The notes: generated by a model not told the origin, from the sequence alone. A DNA stretch of 34,618 nt from Burkholderiales bacterium (GCA_016790695.1 JAEUOS010000106.1:1-34618), one strand, 5' to 3'; positions 20,126 to 28,081 are shown, counted from the stretch's first letter. Numbers and translations are program-made.

Positions 20126-21049
20126 ATGGCGCGCCGACCCGGCATCGGCTTCATCGCGCCATCGGGGCAGAACCTCGACGACGCGGGCCTCGCGCGCGCC
20201 GCCGACTATTTCCGCGCGCGCGGCTACCGCGTCGTCGTGCCGGCGGCCGCGCGGCGCGCGCACCAGCGCTTCGCCGGCACCGACGCCGAGCGCCTGGCGG
20301 CGCTGCACGCGATGGCCGCGCGCGACGATGTCGACCTGGTGATGGCGGTGCGCGGCGGCTACGGCCTGACGCGCCTCCTCGACCGCATCGACTACGCGGC
20401 GCTCGCCGCCGGCGGCAAGACCTACATCGGCCACAGCGACTTCACCGCGCTCCTGTGCGCCGGCTACGCGCGGGCGCGCCTGCGCGGCATCGCCGGGCCG
20501 ACGGCCGCGTTCGACTTCGGCGCCGCGGCGCCGAGCGCGTTCACCGAGCACCACTTCTGGCGCGTGATCGAGGGCGACGCGGTCGACGTCGAGGTCGCCG
20601 GCGCGGTGCCGCGCGGTGCCGGCGCGCGCATCGCCGGCCGTCTGTGGGGCGGCAACCTCGCGATGCTCGCGCACCTGGCCGGCACGCCGTACCTGCCGCG
20701 CCTGCGCGGCGGCATCCTGTTCGTCGAGGACGTCAACGAGCATCCGTACCGGGTCGAGCGCATGCTCTACCAGTTGCTGCACGCGGGCGTGCTCGCGCGC
20801 CAGAAGGCGCTGCTCCTCGGCGACTTCTCGGGCTACCGGCTGGGGCCGAACGACAACGGCTACGACTTCGAGGCGATGGTCGCGCATCTGGCCGCGCGCC
20901 TGCCGATCCCCGTGCTCACCGGCCTGCCGTTCGGCCACGTGCGCGACAAGCTCTCGCTGCCGTTCGGCGCGCGCGCGATCGTGGAAATCGCCGGCGACGG
21001 GTACCGTCTGCGCTATCGCGCCGGCCGAGGCGGTGCCGGCGCGCCGTAG
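20126..21049 (+). CDS. ldcA: LD-carboxypeptidase (muramoyltetrapeptide carboxypeptidase, S66 family)
   Basis: Encodes 307 residues. The start ATG is four bases after the upstream TGA, so the gene is probably translationally coupled to the fusion gene. The family removes the terminal D-alanine from cytoplasmic tetrapeptide muropeptides during peptidoglycan recycling. Seen: IGFIAPSG N-terminal strand, MAVRGGYGLTRLLD, nucleophile S104 in IGHSDFTALL, E201 in FVEDVNEHPYRVERML and H271 in PFGHVRDKLSLPFG, i.e. the Ser-Glu-His triad with family-like spacing (97 and 70 residues). There is no signal peptide, as expected for a cytosolic enzyme. The length is normal for the family (~300). Confidence 0.92.
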   Translation: MARRPGIGFIAPSGQNLDDAGLARAADYFRARGYRVVVPAAARRAHQRFAGTDAERLAALHAMAARDDVDLVMAVRGGYGLTRLLDRIDYAALAAGGKTYIGHSDFTALLCAGYARARLRGIAGPTAAFDFGAAAPSAFTEHHFWRVIEGDAVDVEVAGAVPRGAGARIAGRLWGGNLAMLAHLAGTPYLPRLRGGILFVEDVNEHPYRVERMLYQLLHAGVLARQKALLLGDFSGYRLGPNDNGYDFEAMVAHLAARLPIPVLTGLPFGHVRDKLSLPFGARAIVEIAGDGYRLRYRAGRGGAGAP

Positions 21050-21088
21050 AATGCGGCCGAACAAACCGTCTGAGGCAGGTGCCCGCGC

Positions 21089-22273
21089 ATGTCTTCGCAA
21101 CCCCGGGTCGTGATCGTCGGCGGCGGCATCGGCGGCCTGTTCGCCGCCAATGCGCTGATCGCGCACGGCGTGTCCGTGGCGGTCTACGAGCAGGCGCCGG
21201 CGCTGGGCGAAGTCGGCGCCGGCGTGTACGTCACGCCGAACGCGGTGCGCCACCTCGCGCGCGTCGGCCTGGGCGACGCGGTCGAGCGCTGGGGGGCGCG
21301 GGTCGGCGCCGACTCGTGCTACCTGCGCCACGACGGCTCGTTCATCGCGGCGGTCCAGGTCACCGACGCGAGCGGCTGGAACGCGAATTTCGGCATGCAC
21401 CGGGCCGACTACGTGGACTTCCTCGCCGCGCACCTGCCGCGCGGCATCGTCCATACCGGGCATCGCGCGGTGGCCTTCGAGCAGGACGCCCATTGCGCGC
21501 GCGTGCGCTTCGCCAACGGCGCGGTGGTCGAGGCCGACGCGGTCGTGGGTGCCGACGGCATCCATTCCGAGATGCGGCCCCACGTGGTGCCGCCGGCGCG
21601 GCCCGTGTTCCACGGCACCGTCTCCTACCGCGGCCTGGTGCCGTGCGAGCGCCTGCCGGGCTGGCCCGTCGATCGCTGGCAGATGTGGGCCGGTCCGGGC
21701 CGGCATTTTCTGGTGTTCCCGGTGCGGCACGGGACGATGGTCAACTACGTCGGCTTCGTGCCGGCGGACCAGGAGATGAAGGAGTCGTGGTCGGCGCCCG
21801 GCGATCCCGAGGTGCTGCGCCGCGAATTCGAGGGCTGGGATCCGCGCATCGGCGCGGTGCTCGCGCAGGTCGACCGGACGTTCCGCTGGGCGCTGTACGA
21901 CCGCGATCCGATGCCGACCTGGGCCAATGGCCGGCTCGCGCTGCTCGGCGATGCCGCGCATCCGATGCTGCCCCACCTCGGCCAGGGGGCGAACCAGGCG
22001 ATCGAGGACGGCATGGCCCTCGCGACCATCCTGTCGCGGGTCGATGCGCAGGCGGTGCCGGCGGCGCTGCGCGCCTACGAGCGGCTGCGCCGGGAGCGCG
22101 TGGCCGAGGTGCAGCTCGGCGCGCGCCGGAACGGCCTGCGGGTCGATTCCGCCGATGCCGACCTGACGCGGCGCGATGCCGAACTCGTCGCCCACGCGGA
22201 GTTCCGCAAGCAGCTCTACAGCTACGACGTCGTGCCGGTCGCCCGGGCCGCGGCCGAGGCGCTCGCCGCCTGA
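21089..22273 (+). CDS. FAD-dependent aromatic-ring monooxygenase (salicylate/3-hydroxybenzoate hydroxylase type)
   Basis: Encodes 394 residues from ATG 21089. GAGGCAGG (21072-21079) is a weak upstream Shine-Dalgarno sequence. Flavoprotein class A hydroxylases add one oxygen atom to a phenolic acid using NAD(P)H. Seen: the dinucleotide-binding GGGIGG at residues ~11-16 ending in an acidic E (VAVYEQ), the DG motif VVGADGIHSEMR (~152-163), and the second FAD motif LLGDAAHPMLPHLGQGAN (~286-303) followed by AIEDG. The overall form resembles salicylate 1-monooxygenase and 3-hydroxybenzoate 6-hydroxylase; sequence alone does not fix the substrate. It lies 39 bases after ldcA and is convergent with the binding-protein gene. 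Functional link to ldcA is doubtful; co-location with ligases and a Bug protein suggests aromatic acid catabolism. Confidence 0.88.
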   Translation: MSSQPRVVIVGGGIGGLFAANALIAHGVSVAVYEQAPALGEVGAGVYVTPNAVRHLARVGLGDAVERWGARVGADSCYLRHDGSFIAAVQVTDASGWNANFGMHRADYVDFLAAHLPRGIVHTGHRAVAFEQDAHCARVRFANGAVVEADAVVGADGIHSEMRPHVVPPARPVFHGTVSYRGLVPCERLPGWPVDRWQMWAGPGRHFLVFPVRHGTMVNYVGFVPADQEMKESWSAPGDPEVLRREFEGWDPRIGAVLAQVDRTFRWALYDRDPMPTWANGRLALLGDAAHPMLPHLGQGANQAIEDGMALATILSRVDAQAVPAALRAYERLRRERVAEVQLGARRNGLRVDSADADLTRRDAELVAHAEFRKQLYSYDVVPVARAAAEALAA

Positions 22274-22288
22274 ACCGGCGCGGCGCAA

Positions 22289-22306
22289 GGCGCCTGAACC
22301 GGCGCC
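22289..22306. terminator. Weak hairpin between convergent genes
   Basis: GGCGCC (22289-22294) and GGCGCC (22301-22306) form a 6-bp stem with a 6-base loop between the stops of two convergent genes (22273 forward, 22316 reverse). It lacks a T-run on either strand. It overlaps a 14-base direct repeat that copies the stop codon of the monooxygenase gene. Confidence 0.35.
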
Positions 22307-22315
22307 GCGTGCGCC

Positions 22316-23287
22316 TCAGCGGGTCAGGCCGGCCTTGCGCGCCAGTTCGCCGACGCGGCGTGTTTCATCGCGGATTTCCGCGGCCAGCTGGTCGGGCGTG
22401 GCATAGGCCGTGAAGATGTTCAGCGGCGCGAGCCGGGCCGCGATGGCGGGTGTGCGGACCGCGGTCTCGATCGCGCCGGTCAGCGCGCGGCGCGCCGGGT
22501 CCGGGATCCCCGCCGGCGCGAGGAAGGCGAACCACACGCCGAACAGTTCGTCGGCGAAGCCGAGCTCCCGCAGCGTCGGCACCGCCGCCAGGTCCGGTAC
22601 CTTGGCCGAGGTCACCAGCCCCTGGAAGGCGCCCGCCTTGATCTGGGCCGCGAGCGCGCCGAGCGCGAGCACCACGCCTTCGATGTGCTCGCCGCGCAGC
22701 GCGGTCACCGCCGGGGCCGCCCCGGTGAACGGGACCGGCACGAGCCCGGCGCCGGTCAGGCTGTTGATCAGCTGGATGCAGAAGTCGCCGGCCGAACCCG
22801 CCCCCGGATGGCCGATGCGCACCTGGCCCGGCCGCTTGCGCGCGAACTCGATCAGCTCGGCGAAGCTCTTGTAGGGCGCGTCGGCGCGCACCGCCAGCAC
22901 GCTCGGCGTGCGCGCCGCCAGACCGAGCGGCAGCAGGTCGCGCTGCACGTCGTAGGGGACCGCCTGGGGCTCGAGCACCGGGCGGATCGTGAGGGCGCTG
23001 TTCTGCGCGAACAGCAGGGTCTGGCCGTTGCGCGGCGCCTGGACCACGCTGTTCGCGCCGATCGTTCCGCCGCCGCCCGGGCGGTTGGCGGTCACCACGG
23101 CCGTGCCCAGCAGGCGCGCCACTTCCTCCCCCAGCGCGCGCGCGCTGACGTCGGCGGCATCGCCCGGGGCGAGGGGCACGACGATGGTGATCGGCCCGCC
23201 CGGAAAGGCCTGGGCCGGCGCCGGGGCAGGCGCGACGAGGCCGGTCGATGCGAGCAGCAGGGCAACCCAGCGGGCGATTCCAGTCAT
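22316..23287 (-). CDS. Bug-family tripartite tricarboxylate transporter-type periplasmic binding protein
   Basis: Encodes 323 residues; start ATG chosen at 23287 because it begins a clean Sec signal peptide (MTGIARWVALLLASTGL...AQA, cleavage after ~residue 26) and has GGAG about ten bases upstream. An upstream in-frame start would add ~19 residues with no hydrophobic segment. Mature protein begins PGGPITIVVPLAPGD, then NRPGGGGTIG, PYDVQRDLLPLG and a C-terminal PAGIPDPARRAL, all diagnostic of Bug/TctC receptors that capture small carboxylates. No tctA/tctB membrane genes are adjacent, which is usual for these orphan receptors in Burkholderiales. It follows the acyl-CoA ligase by 88 bases on the same strand and probably shares its transcript. 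Confidence 0.92.
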   Translation of the reverse strand: MTGIARWVALLLASTGLVAPAPAPAQAFPGGPITIVVPLAPGDAADVSARALGEEVARLLGTAVVTANRPGGGGTIGANSVVQAPRNGQTLLFAQNSALTIRPVLEPQAVPYDVQRDLLPLGLAARTPSVLAVRADAPYKSFAELIEFARKRPGQVRIGHPGAGSAGDFCIQLINSLTGAGLVPVPFTGAAPAVTALRGEHIEGVVLALGALAAQIKAGAFQGLVTSAKVPDLAAVPTLRELGFADELFGVWFAFLAPAGIPDPARRALTGAIETAVRTPAIAARLAPLNIFTAYATPDQLAAEIRDETRRVGELARKAGLTR

Positions 23288-23375
23288 GGCGGCGGACTCC
23301 GTGGCGGCAGGGCAGGTCGTCCGCCGAGACGCGCATCGTAGCAAAGGCGCCGGCCGCGCCGCGCGGGCCGCGCGG

Positions 23376-24881
23376 CTACAACAGGCGCGCCTCGATCTCG
23401 TGGCGCTGGATCTTGCCGGTGCTGCTGCGCGGAAAGTCCGCCAGGGCGATGAAGCGGAATTCGCGCGGCACCTTGTAGTGCGCGAGGCGCTCGCGGCACC
23501 AGGCGGCGAGCGCCGCCGCGTCGACCGCCTCCTCTCCGAGCGCGACGAAGGCGACCGGCACCTCGCCCCAGCGCGCGTCGGGCCGGCGCACCACCGCCGC
23601 GTCGGCGACGGCCGGATGCGACAGGAGCACGCGCTCGATCTCGGCCGGATAGATGTTCTCGCCGCCGGACTTGATCATGTACTTCACGCGGTCGACGAAA
23701 TCGAGCGAGCCGTCCGCGTGGCGCACGAACATGTCGCCGAGGTGGAACCAGCCGTTGCGAAAATCGCGCGCGTTGGTCTCGGGCGCGTTCCAGTAGCCGG
23801 AGAACAGCGTCGGCCCGCGAATGACCAGTTCGCCCGGCGTCTCCGCCGGGACGTCGCGGTCCTCGCGATCGACCAGACGGATGCGGCACAGCGCGGACTC
23901 GCGCTTCGACAGGCTTGCCGGCACCTCGCCCGGCGCCAGCAGCACGGCGGAGGCCGGCGGGATGCCGGTCTCGGTGGAGCCGAAGCTGTTGAGGTAGGGG
24001 GCGCCGACCAGGCGCGTCAGCTCGGCGATCTGGTGCCGCGGCACCAGGTCGGCCATCGCGCCGACCATCACCGGCGCGATGATCGGCCGCGCGTGCGCCT
24101 TGAGGCCGTCGATCAGCTGCTCGATCATGCCGGGCATCGCGACGAGCCAGCCCATGCGCTCGCTCGAGAGCAGCGCGCAGAGGTGCGGCACGTCCAGCCC
24201 ATCGTGGACGATGACCTTGCCGCCCAGCATCAGCGTCGCGAGCGCGTGATCGGTCGCCGCCATGTGGAACAGCGGCGACCAGGCGAGGAAGCTGTGCCGG
24301 GCGTCGATGCCGAAGTCGGCGGCAAAGACCATCGCGCGCGCCACCATCGCGCGCTGGCTCACCAGCGCGCCCTTGGGCAGTCCGGTGGTGCCGCTGGTGT
24401 AGAGGATCACCAGTCCCGCTTCGGGATCGACCGCGCGCTCGGCCGCGTCCGCGCGCGCCTGCGCACGCAACGCCTCGAATTCCGGTCCCAGCGTCACCAC
24501 GCGCGGCGCGCCGTGGTCGATGCGCGCCAGCGCCGGGGCGAAGCGCGGCGAGACCACCGCGAGCGCGGGCGACACGAGGCGGATGCAGTGCCTGAGCTCG
24601 TCGTCGGCCAGGCGCCAGTTGAGGCAGGCCACCGTCGCGCCCAGCACGGCGGCGGCCAGCTCCAGCTCGATGTACTCGATCCGGTTCTCGGACAGCAGCG
24701 CGATGCGCTCGCCGGCGGCCACGCCGGCGGATTCGAGCGCCGCGGCGAGCGCGCGGGCGCGCGCGTCGAGTTCGGCAAAGGTGATCGTCACCCGGCCGTC
24801 GGTCAGCGCGGGCGCGTCGGGACGCTCGACGGCGCGCTTGCGCAGCAGGTCGGCGACCCCGAGATGCGCGGCGAGGTTCAT
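23376..24881 (-). CDS. AMP-dependent acyl-CoA synthetase/ligase
   Basis: Encodes 501 residues from ATG 24881 (MNLAAHLGVADLLRKRA), a start that gives the standard family N-terminus; the frame is open further up but without family-like sequence. The enzyme activates a carboxylic acid with ATP to an acyl-adenylate and then a CoA thioester. Motifs: ILYTSGTTGLPKGALVS (~172-188), NSFGSTETGIPP, GWFHLGDMFVRHADGSLDFV, DRVKYMIKSGGENIYPAEIE, and the catalytic lysine in SSTGKIQRHEIE near the C-terminus. Closest by eye to medium/long-chain fatty-acid or feruloyl/cinnamoyl-type ligases; substrate not assignable. Upstream of the Bug-family receptor on the same strand, consistent with uptake and activation of an organic acid. 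Confidence 0.92.
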   Translation of the reverse strand: MNLAAHLGVADLLRKRAVERPDAPALTDGRVTITFAELDARARALAAALESAGVAAGERIALLSENRIEYIELELAAAVLGATVACLNWRLADDELRHCIRLVSPALAVVSPRFAPALARIDHGAPRVVTLGPEFEALRAQARADAAERAVDPEAGLVILYTSGTTGLPKGALVSQRAMVARAMVFAADFGIDARHSFLAWSPLFHMAATDHALATLMLGGKVIVHDGLDVPHLCALLSSERMGWLVAMPGMIEQLIDGLKAHARPIIAPVMVGAMADLVPRHQIAELTRLVGAPYLNSFGSTETGIPPASAVLLAPGEVPASLSKRESALCRIRLVDREDRDVPAETPGELVIRGPTLFSGYWNAPETNARDFRNGWFHLGDMFVRHADGSLDFVDRVKYMIKSGGENIYPAEIERVLLSHPAVADAAVVRRPDARWGEVPVAFVALGEEAVDAAALAAWCRERLAHYKVPREFRFIALADFPRSSTGKIQRHEIEARLL

Positions 24882-25209
24882 GGACGTGGCCCGCACAAGG
24901 GCGTGCGGCCGTGATCCGGCGTGGCAGTGGGTGGCAGCATCGATGTTCCGAGGACGGTGGGATTCGCGCGCGGATCGCAGGCATCGACGGGACCGCGGCG
25001 CGCCGGAAACTGGCGAGATTACCAGCGCCGTGGCGCGACGCACACCGGGAAGGCAGGACAGCCTGGTTTTCGGAGGTGTCGCCGACGAGGTCACGTGGTA
25101 CCGAGGGGCGCACGATGCATGCACGAGCGCGGCGAGCATCGTCGTGCGATGCGACGCGTCGGGGACTCGCACGAGGAGCGCAAAGTCTGCTATACTTTGC
25201 TTTCTCTGA
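24882..25209. promoter_or_regulatory. 328-base divergent intergenic region
   Basis: This separates the reverse-strand acyl-CoA ligase from the forward initiator tRNA. I see no protein gene that I believe. The only clear signal is the tRNA promoter at its right end (25180-25200). The ligase promoter should also lie here but no convincing -35/-10 pair stands out on the reverse strand. Confidence 0.5.
25180..25200 (+). promoter_or_regulatory. Promoter of the initiator tRNA, with an inverted repeat over the -10
   Basis: TATACT at 25191-25196 is a near-consensus -10 box, placing the transcription start at about 25202-25205, some 5-8 bases before the mature tRNA end. The -35 region is poor. The -10 lies within a perfect 7-bp inverted repeat, GCAAAGT (25180-25186) and ACTTTGC (25194-25200). 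Confidence 0.65.
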
Positions 25210-25286
25210 CGCGGGGTGGAGCAGTCTGGCAGCTCGTCGGGCTCATAACCCGAAGGTCACAGGTTCAAATCCTGTCCCCGCAACCA
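25210..25286 (+). tRNA. Initiator tRNA-fMet (CAU)
   Basis: This 77-base tRNA folds normally. The acceptor CGCGGGG pairs with CCCCGCA so that the first pair is the C1-A72 mismatch that marks bacterial initiator tRNA. The anticodon stem TCGGG/CCCGA has three consecutive G-C pairs next to the CTCATAA loop, the other initiator hallmark. The T-arm loop is TTCAAAT, and the CCA end is encoded (25284-25286). It closely resembles E. coli tRNA-fMet. Confidence 0.97.
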
Positions 25287-25296
25287 GTTTCACCTA

Positions 25297-25339
25297 ACGA
25301 TGCCGCTCCTGGCCAATGCCCGAGCGGCATTGTCTTTTT
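25297..25339 (+). terminator. Rho-independent terminator of the initiator tRNA
   Basis: ACGATGCCGCTC (25297-25308) pairs with GAGCGGCATTGT (25322-25333), a 12-bp stem with one G-T pair and a 13-base loop, followed directly by CTTTTT (25334-25339). It begins ten bases after the tRNA. It may also help end the reverse-strand gene whose stop is at 25360. Confidence 0.88.
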
Positions 25340-25359
25340 CGGGTCCGCCGCCGCGTGCC

Positions 25360-26004
25360 TCAGGTCCAGCGCACCGTGTCGGGCCGGTCCTCGGCCGACA
25401 GCAGGGTGGTGGTGTGCACCCAGGTGTCGTCGCACAGGTCGTAGCGCCGGCTCAGGCGGTCGCGCACGGCGCGCTCGGCGTCGTCGGCGGGAATCTTCGA
25501 GCGTTCCCACATCGCCAGGTCGGGGCGGCGCGTGAGGAGCAGCGCGCGCACGCGCGCCGGGTCGCTGCGGGTGCAGCGCCACAGGCCGATCACCTGCGAG
25601 TCATAGGCCGCCTCGAAGCCGGGCCAGGCGGCCGCGCACAGTGCGAGGAACTCGTCCCAGTGGGCGGCGGCGAGCTCGAACCAGCGGAACGCGTAGTTGC
25701 CCTGGCGCCGCGGCGGCGTCGGCGCGAGGGGGCGCAGCGTGGCGCTCATCGGCTCGCTCACGGTCGCGCGGATGTCGGCGATGTCCCGCAGGGGCGCGTC
25801 CGCAGCCTGCGGATCGGTTCCCGCCGGCCACACCGAGATCGCGGTGATCTCGTCGCGCGGGCGGCCGATCTGCGCGCGCCACGCGCCATACAGGGCGCCG
25901 CCCGCGCGGTCCCAGTCGATGGCGAGGAGCTGGCGCGCCACCGCCGCATGGCTGCGCGGTGCACAGGTGATCGCGTGGTGCAGGTAGAGGGGCGCAGGGG
26001 GCAT
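25360..26004 (-). CDS. NIPSNAP-like (dimeric alpha/beta barrel) protein
   Basis: Encodes 214 residues from ATG 26004; no clear Shine-Dalgarno sequence is seen, so the start is tentative. Two halves each look like a ferredoxin-type alpha/beta unit. The first is LYLHHAITC with GALYGAWRAQIGRPRDE and ITAISVWPAG. The second is NYAFRWFELAAAHWDEFLAL, DSQVIGLWRC, VRALLLTRRPDLAMWERS and TWVHTTTLL. The tryptophan-rich pattern with a repeated W-x-x-x-x-G/R and W-x-x-S resembles NIPSNAP family proteins, which are of uncertain function and are often found near catabolic genes. No signal peptide. Divergent from the second acyl-CoA synthetase, so the 161-base gap may hold promoters for both. Confidence 0.65.
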   Translation of the reverse strand: MPPAPLYLHHAITCAPRSHAAVARQLLAIDWDRAGGALYGAWRAQIGRPRDEITAISVWPAGTDPQAADAPLRDIADIRATVSEPMSATLRPLAPTPPRRQGNYAFRWFELAAAHWDEFLALCAAAWPGFEAAYDSQVIGLWRCTRSDPARVRALLLTRRPDLAMWERSKIPADDAERAVRDRLSRRYDLCDDTWVHTTTLLSAEDRPDTVRWT

Positions 26005-26165
26005 GGCAGTGGGAACGAGGCGTGCGGCGCAGCCGCGGACCGGGCATTGTTGCGCGAATCAGCCAGGCGTGGTGCGGCGCCGTCGCCGGCGCGGCGGCCG
26101 GTGCCCGGCTGTTACGATCGCGGTCTGCGCCATCCCCGGGTCGTGCGACCCGCCGTGTCCCGACC

Positions 26166-27671
26166 ATGACCGATCCCGACCTCGCCGTGCCCAGCCCGGA
26201 GGGCTGGCTGAACATCGCCGACGGCATCTTTCACAATGCGCGGCGCCGGCCGCGGCATCCGGCGCTGATCGACGGCGCGCGCACGATCAGCTATGCCGAG
26301 CTCGCCGTGCTGGTCACGCGCACGGCGCGGCAGTTCGAACTGTCCGGCGTGGTGCCGGGCGACGTGCTCGGGCTCGCGCTCGCCGACGATGCCGACCACG
26401 TGGTGGCGCTGCTCGCCACGGCCTGGATCGGCGCGGTGATCCTGCCGATGGACGTGCGCTGGACCGCCGAGGAGAAGCTGCGCGTCGCCAGCCATTTCGG
26501 CGCGCGCCTGGTCTGCGTGCCCGCGGAGGGCGACGCATTGCCGGGCATGCGCACGCTGTGCTTCGACCGCGCCTGGCAGCAGGCGGTGCGGGACAACGAC
26601 GGCCGCTGCACGCCGGTGCGGCAGCGCGCGCACCCCGCGGTGCTGTCGCTCTCCTCGGGGACCACCGGCACGCCGAAGGGGCCGCTGGTCAGCCACGGCC
26701 ACGTGCTCGCGCGGCTGTTCATCTACAGCGTGAGCCTCACCTTCAACGAGGCCGACCGCTTCATGACCGCGACGCCGATGTACTTCGGCGGCGGCCGCTA
26801 CATGACGCTGGCCTACCTGTTCATGGGCGCCACCGTGGTGCTCTACCCGCCGCCGTACGAGCCCGCGCAACTGGTCGCCGCGGTCGCGCAGCAGCGCATC
26901 AACGCGATCTTCCTGGTGCCGACGCTGCTGCGCCGGCTGCTGGAGCTCGCGGGGGGCGCCGGGCCCTGCCTGCCCGGCCTGCGCCTGCTGATCTCGAGCG
27001 GCTCCAGCCTCTATCCCGAGGAGCGGCGGCGCATCATGGCCGGCGTCTCGCCGCATTTCTTCAACTTCTACAGCTCGACCGAAGGCGGCGGCATCTCGGT
27101 GCTGCGGCCCGAGGACCCCGATGCCGTCGCGACCTCGGTGGGGCGGGTGGTGTTCAGCGCCGAAGTCCAGGTGGTCGATGCGGACCACGGGCCGCTGCCG
27201 GCCGGCGCGACCGGCCACATCCGCTACCGCGGCGGCAGCGTCGCCGACGGCTTCCATCGGGACCCGGAGGCGAGCGCGGCGGCGTTCCGCGACGGCTGGT
27301 ACTACCCGGGCGATCTCGGCCACTTCGATGCCGACGGCTACCTCCACCTCACCGGCCGCGCCAAGGACATGATCATCCGCGGCGGCGTCAACATCTACCC
27401 GGCCGAGGTGGAGGCGGTCCTGGCCGCGCACCCGGCGGTGGCCGAGGCGGCGGTGGTCGCCTGGCCCGCGCGCGATCGCGGCGAGGAGGTGGCGGCCTTC
27501 GTGGTGCGTCGCGCCGAGGTCGGCGCGCCGGCGCTGATCGAGTTCTGCCGCGCGTCGCTCGCGGCCTACAAGGTGCCCGCGGCCGTCTTCTTCGTCGACG
27601 CGCTGCCCAGGAGCGGCATGGGCAAGGTGCTCAAGCGCGAGCTCGCGGCGACCCTGCCGCCGCACGACTAG
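26166..27671 (+). CDS. AMP-dependent acyl-CoA synthetase/ligase (second copy)
   Basis: Encodes 501 residues from ATG 26166 (MTDPDLAVPSPEGWLN). A longer in-frame start at 26022 would add an Arg/Ala-rich stretch unlike the family, so it was not used. It forms acyl-CoA from acid, ATP and CoA. Motifs: LSLSSGTTGTPKGPLVSHGH, NFYSSTEGGGISVL, GWYYPGDLGHFDADGYL, GRAKDMIIRGGVNIYPAEVE, and the C-terminal lysine in SGMGKVLKRELA. The P-loop tail reads GPLVSHGH rather than GALVSQRA as in the ligase at 23376-24881, and the two differ over most of their length, so this is not a recent duplication. The length matches the other ligase exactly (501). Substrate unknown. Confidence 0.92.
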   Translation: MTDPDLAVPSPEGWLNIADGIFHNARRRPRHPALIDGARTISYAELAVLVTRTARQFELSGVVPGDVLGLALADDADHVVALLATAWIGAVILPMDVRWTAEEKLRVASHFGARLVCVPAEGDALPGMRTLCFDRAWQQAVRDNDGRCTPVRQRAHPAVLSLSSGTTGTPKGPLVSHGHVLARLFIYSVSLTFNEADRFMTATPMYFGGGRYMTLAYLFMGATVVLYPPPYEPAQLVAAVAQQRINAIFLVPTLLRRLLELAGGAGPCLPGLRLLISSGSSLYPEERRRIMAGVSPHFFNFYSSTEGGGISVLRPEDPDAVATSVGRVVFSAEVQVVDADHGPLPAGATGHIRYRGGSVADGFHRDPEASAAAFRDGWYYPGDLGHFDADGYLHLTGRAKDMIIRGGVNIYPAEVEAVLAAHPAVAEAAVVAWPARDRGEEVAAFVVRRAEVGAPALIEFCRASLAAYKVPAAVFFVDALPRSGMGKVLKRELAATLPPHD

Positions 27672-27707
27672 GCGCGCGGCACGGCGGGCACCGCGGGACG
27701 GCGGCGG

Positions 27708-27983
27708 TCAGTCGTCGGACCAGCAGGTGCCGTCGAGGTGGTAGAGGTTGTCGAGGAACTGCGCGAGTTCGCCCGGCAGCACCGCCGCCTCCTCGGCGTA
27801 GAGCTCGATTCCCTGCGACACGGTGGCGCGGTTGACGTCGTTGAGCTCGTACTGCCGCGCGCGCAGGTAGTCGTCGATGAAGCGGCGGCGATAGGTTTCA
27901 GTCACCGATTCGAAGCCGCCGGCCTCGGCCGGCAGGCTGCCGCGCGCCAGATCGAACGCGTGCACCTCGTCCACACTCTCCAT
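27708..27983 (-). CDS. Small acidic protein of unknown function (91 residues)
   Basis: Start ATG 27983 is chosen because GGGAG stands about seven bases upstream and the protein then begins MESVDEVHAFDLARG; a start at 28064 would add 27 residues without support. I do not recognise a family. It is acidic, with a middle helix-like stretch TETYRRRFIDDYLRARQYEL, then VNRATVSQGIELYAEEAAVL and a C-terminal FLDNLYHLDGTCWSDD. No signal peptide, membrane segment or zinc motif. It lies 147 bases downstream of the MFS transporter on the same strand and is convergent with the acyl-CoA synthetase, 36 bases from its stop. Confidence 0.65.
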   Translation of the reverse strand: MESVDEVHAFDLARGSLPAEAGGFESVTETYRRRFIDDYLRARQYELNDVNRATVSQGIELYAEEAAVLPGELAQFLDNLYHLDGTCWSDD

Positions 27984-28056
27984 GATCGACTCCCGATGCG
28001 TCACCCTCGCCAGGGGATCGATTCTCGCGCGAGCCGCGCCGGTCTCGCCAGAGGGT

Positions 28057-28066
28057 GTTTGCAAAC
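28057..28066. promoter_or_regulatory. Perfect palindrome GTTTGCAAAC
   Basis: This 10-base palindrome stands out as AT-containing in a very GC-rich gap. It lies about 74 bases upstream of the start of the 91-residue protein (27983), a plausible place for a regulator site. No regulator is identified. Confidence 0.3.
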
Positions 28067-28081
28067 GAATGTCAGAACACG

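Noticed and set aside
21047..21052. TAGAAT as a -10 box for the monooxygenase gene
   Set aside because: No -35 element at proper spacing; the hexamer overlaps the ldcA stop and is likely chance.
19958..22288. A 776-residue reverse open frame opposite ldcA and the monooxygenase
   Set aside because: Low-complexity Arg/Ala/His composition; opposite strand carries complete enzymes with catalytic motifs.
22989..24914. A 641-residue forward open frame opposite the ligase and Bug receptor
   Set aside because: Antisense shadow caused by high third-position GC; reverse strand has AMP-binding motifs and a signal peptide.
24911..25297. A 128-residue forward frame running through the initiator tRNA
   Set aside because: It overlaps the whole tRNA and its promoter and has no family-like sequence.
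25300..26169. A 289-residue forward frame opposite the NIPSNAP-like gene
   Set aside because: Arg/Ala-rich shadow that also includes the terminator right arm; the reverse frame has a coherent two-domain pattern.
26166..27671. Treating the two 501-residue ligases as a recent tandem duplication
   Set aside because: Shared motifs are family-wide; the rest of the sequences differ and the genes are on opposite strands.
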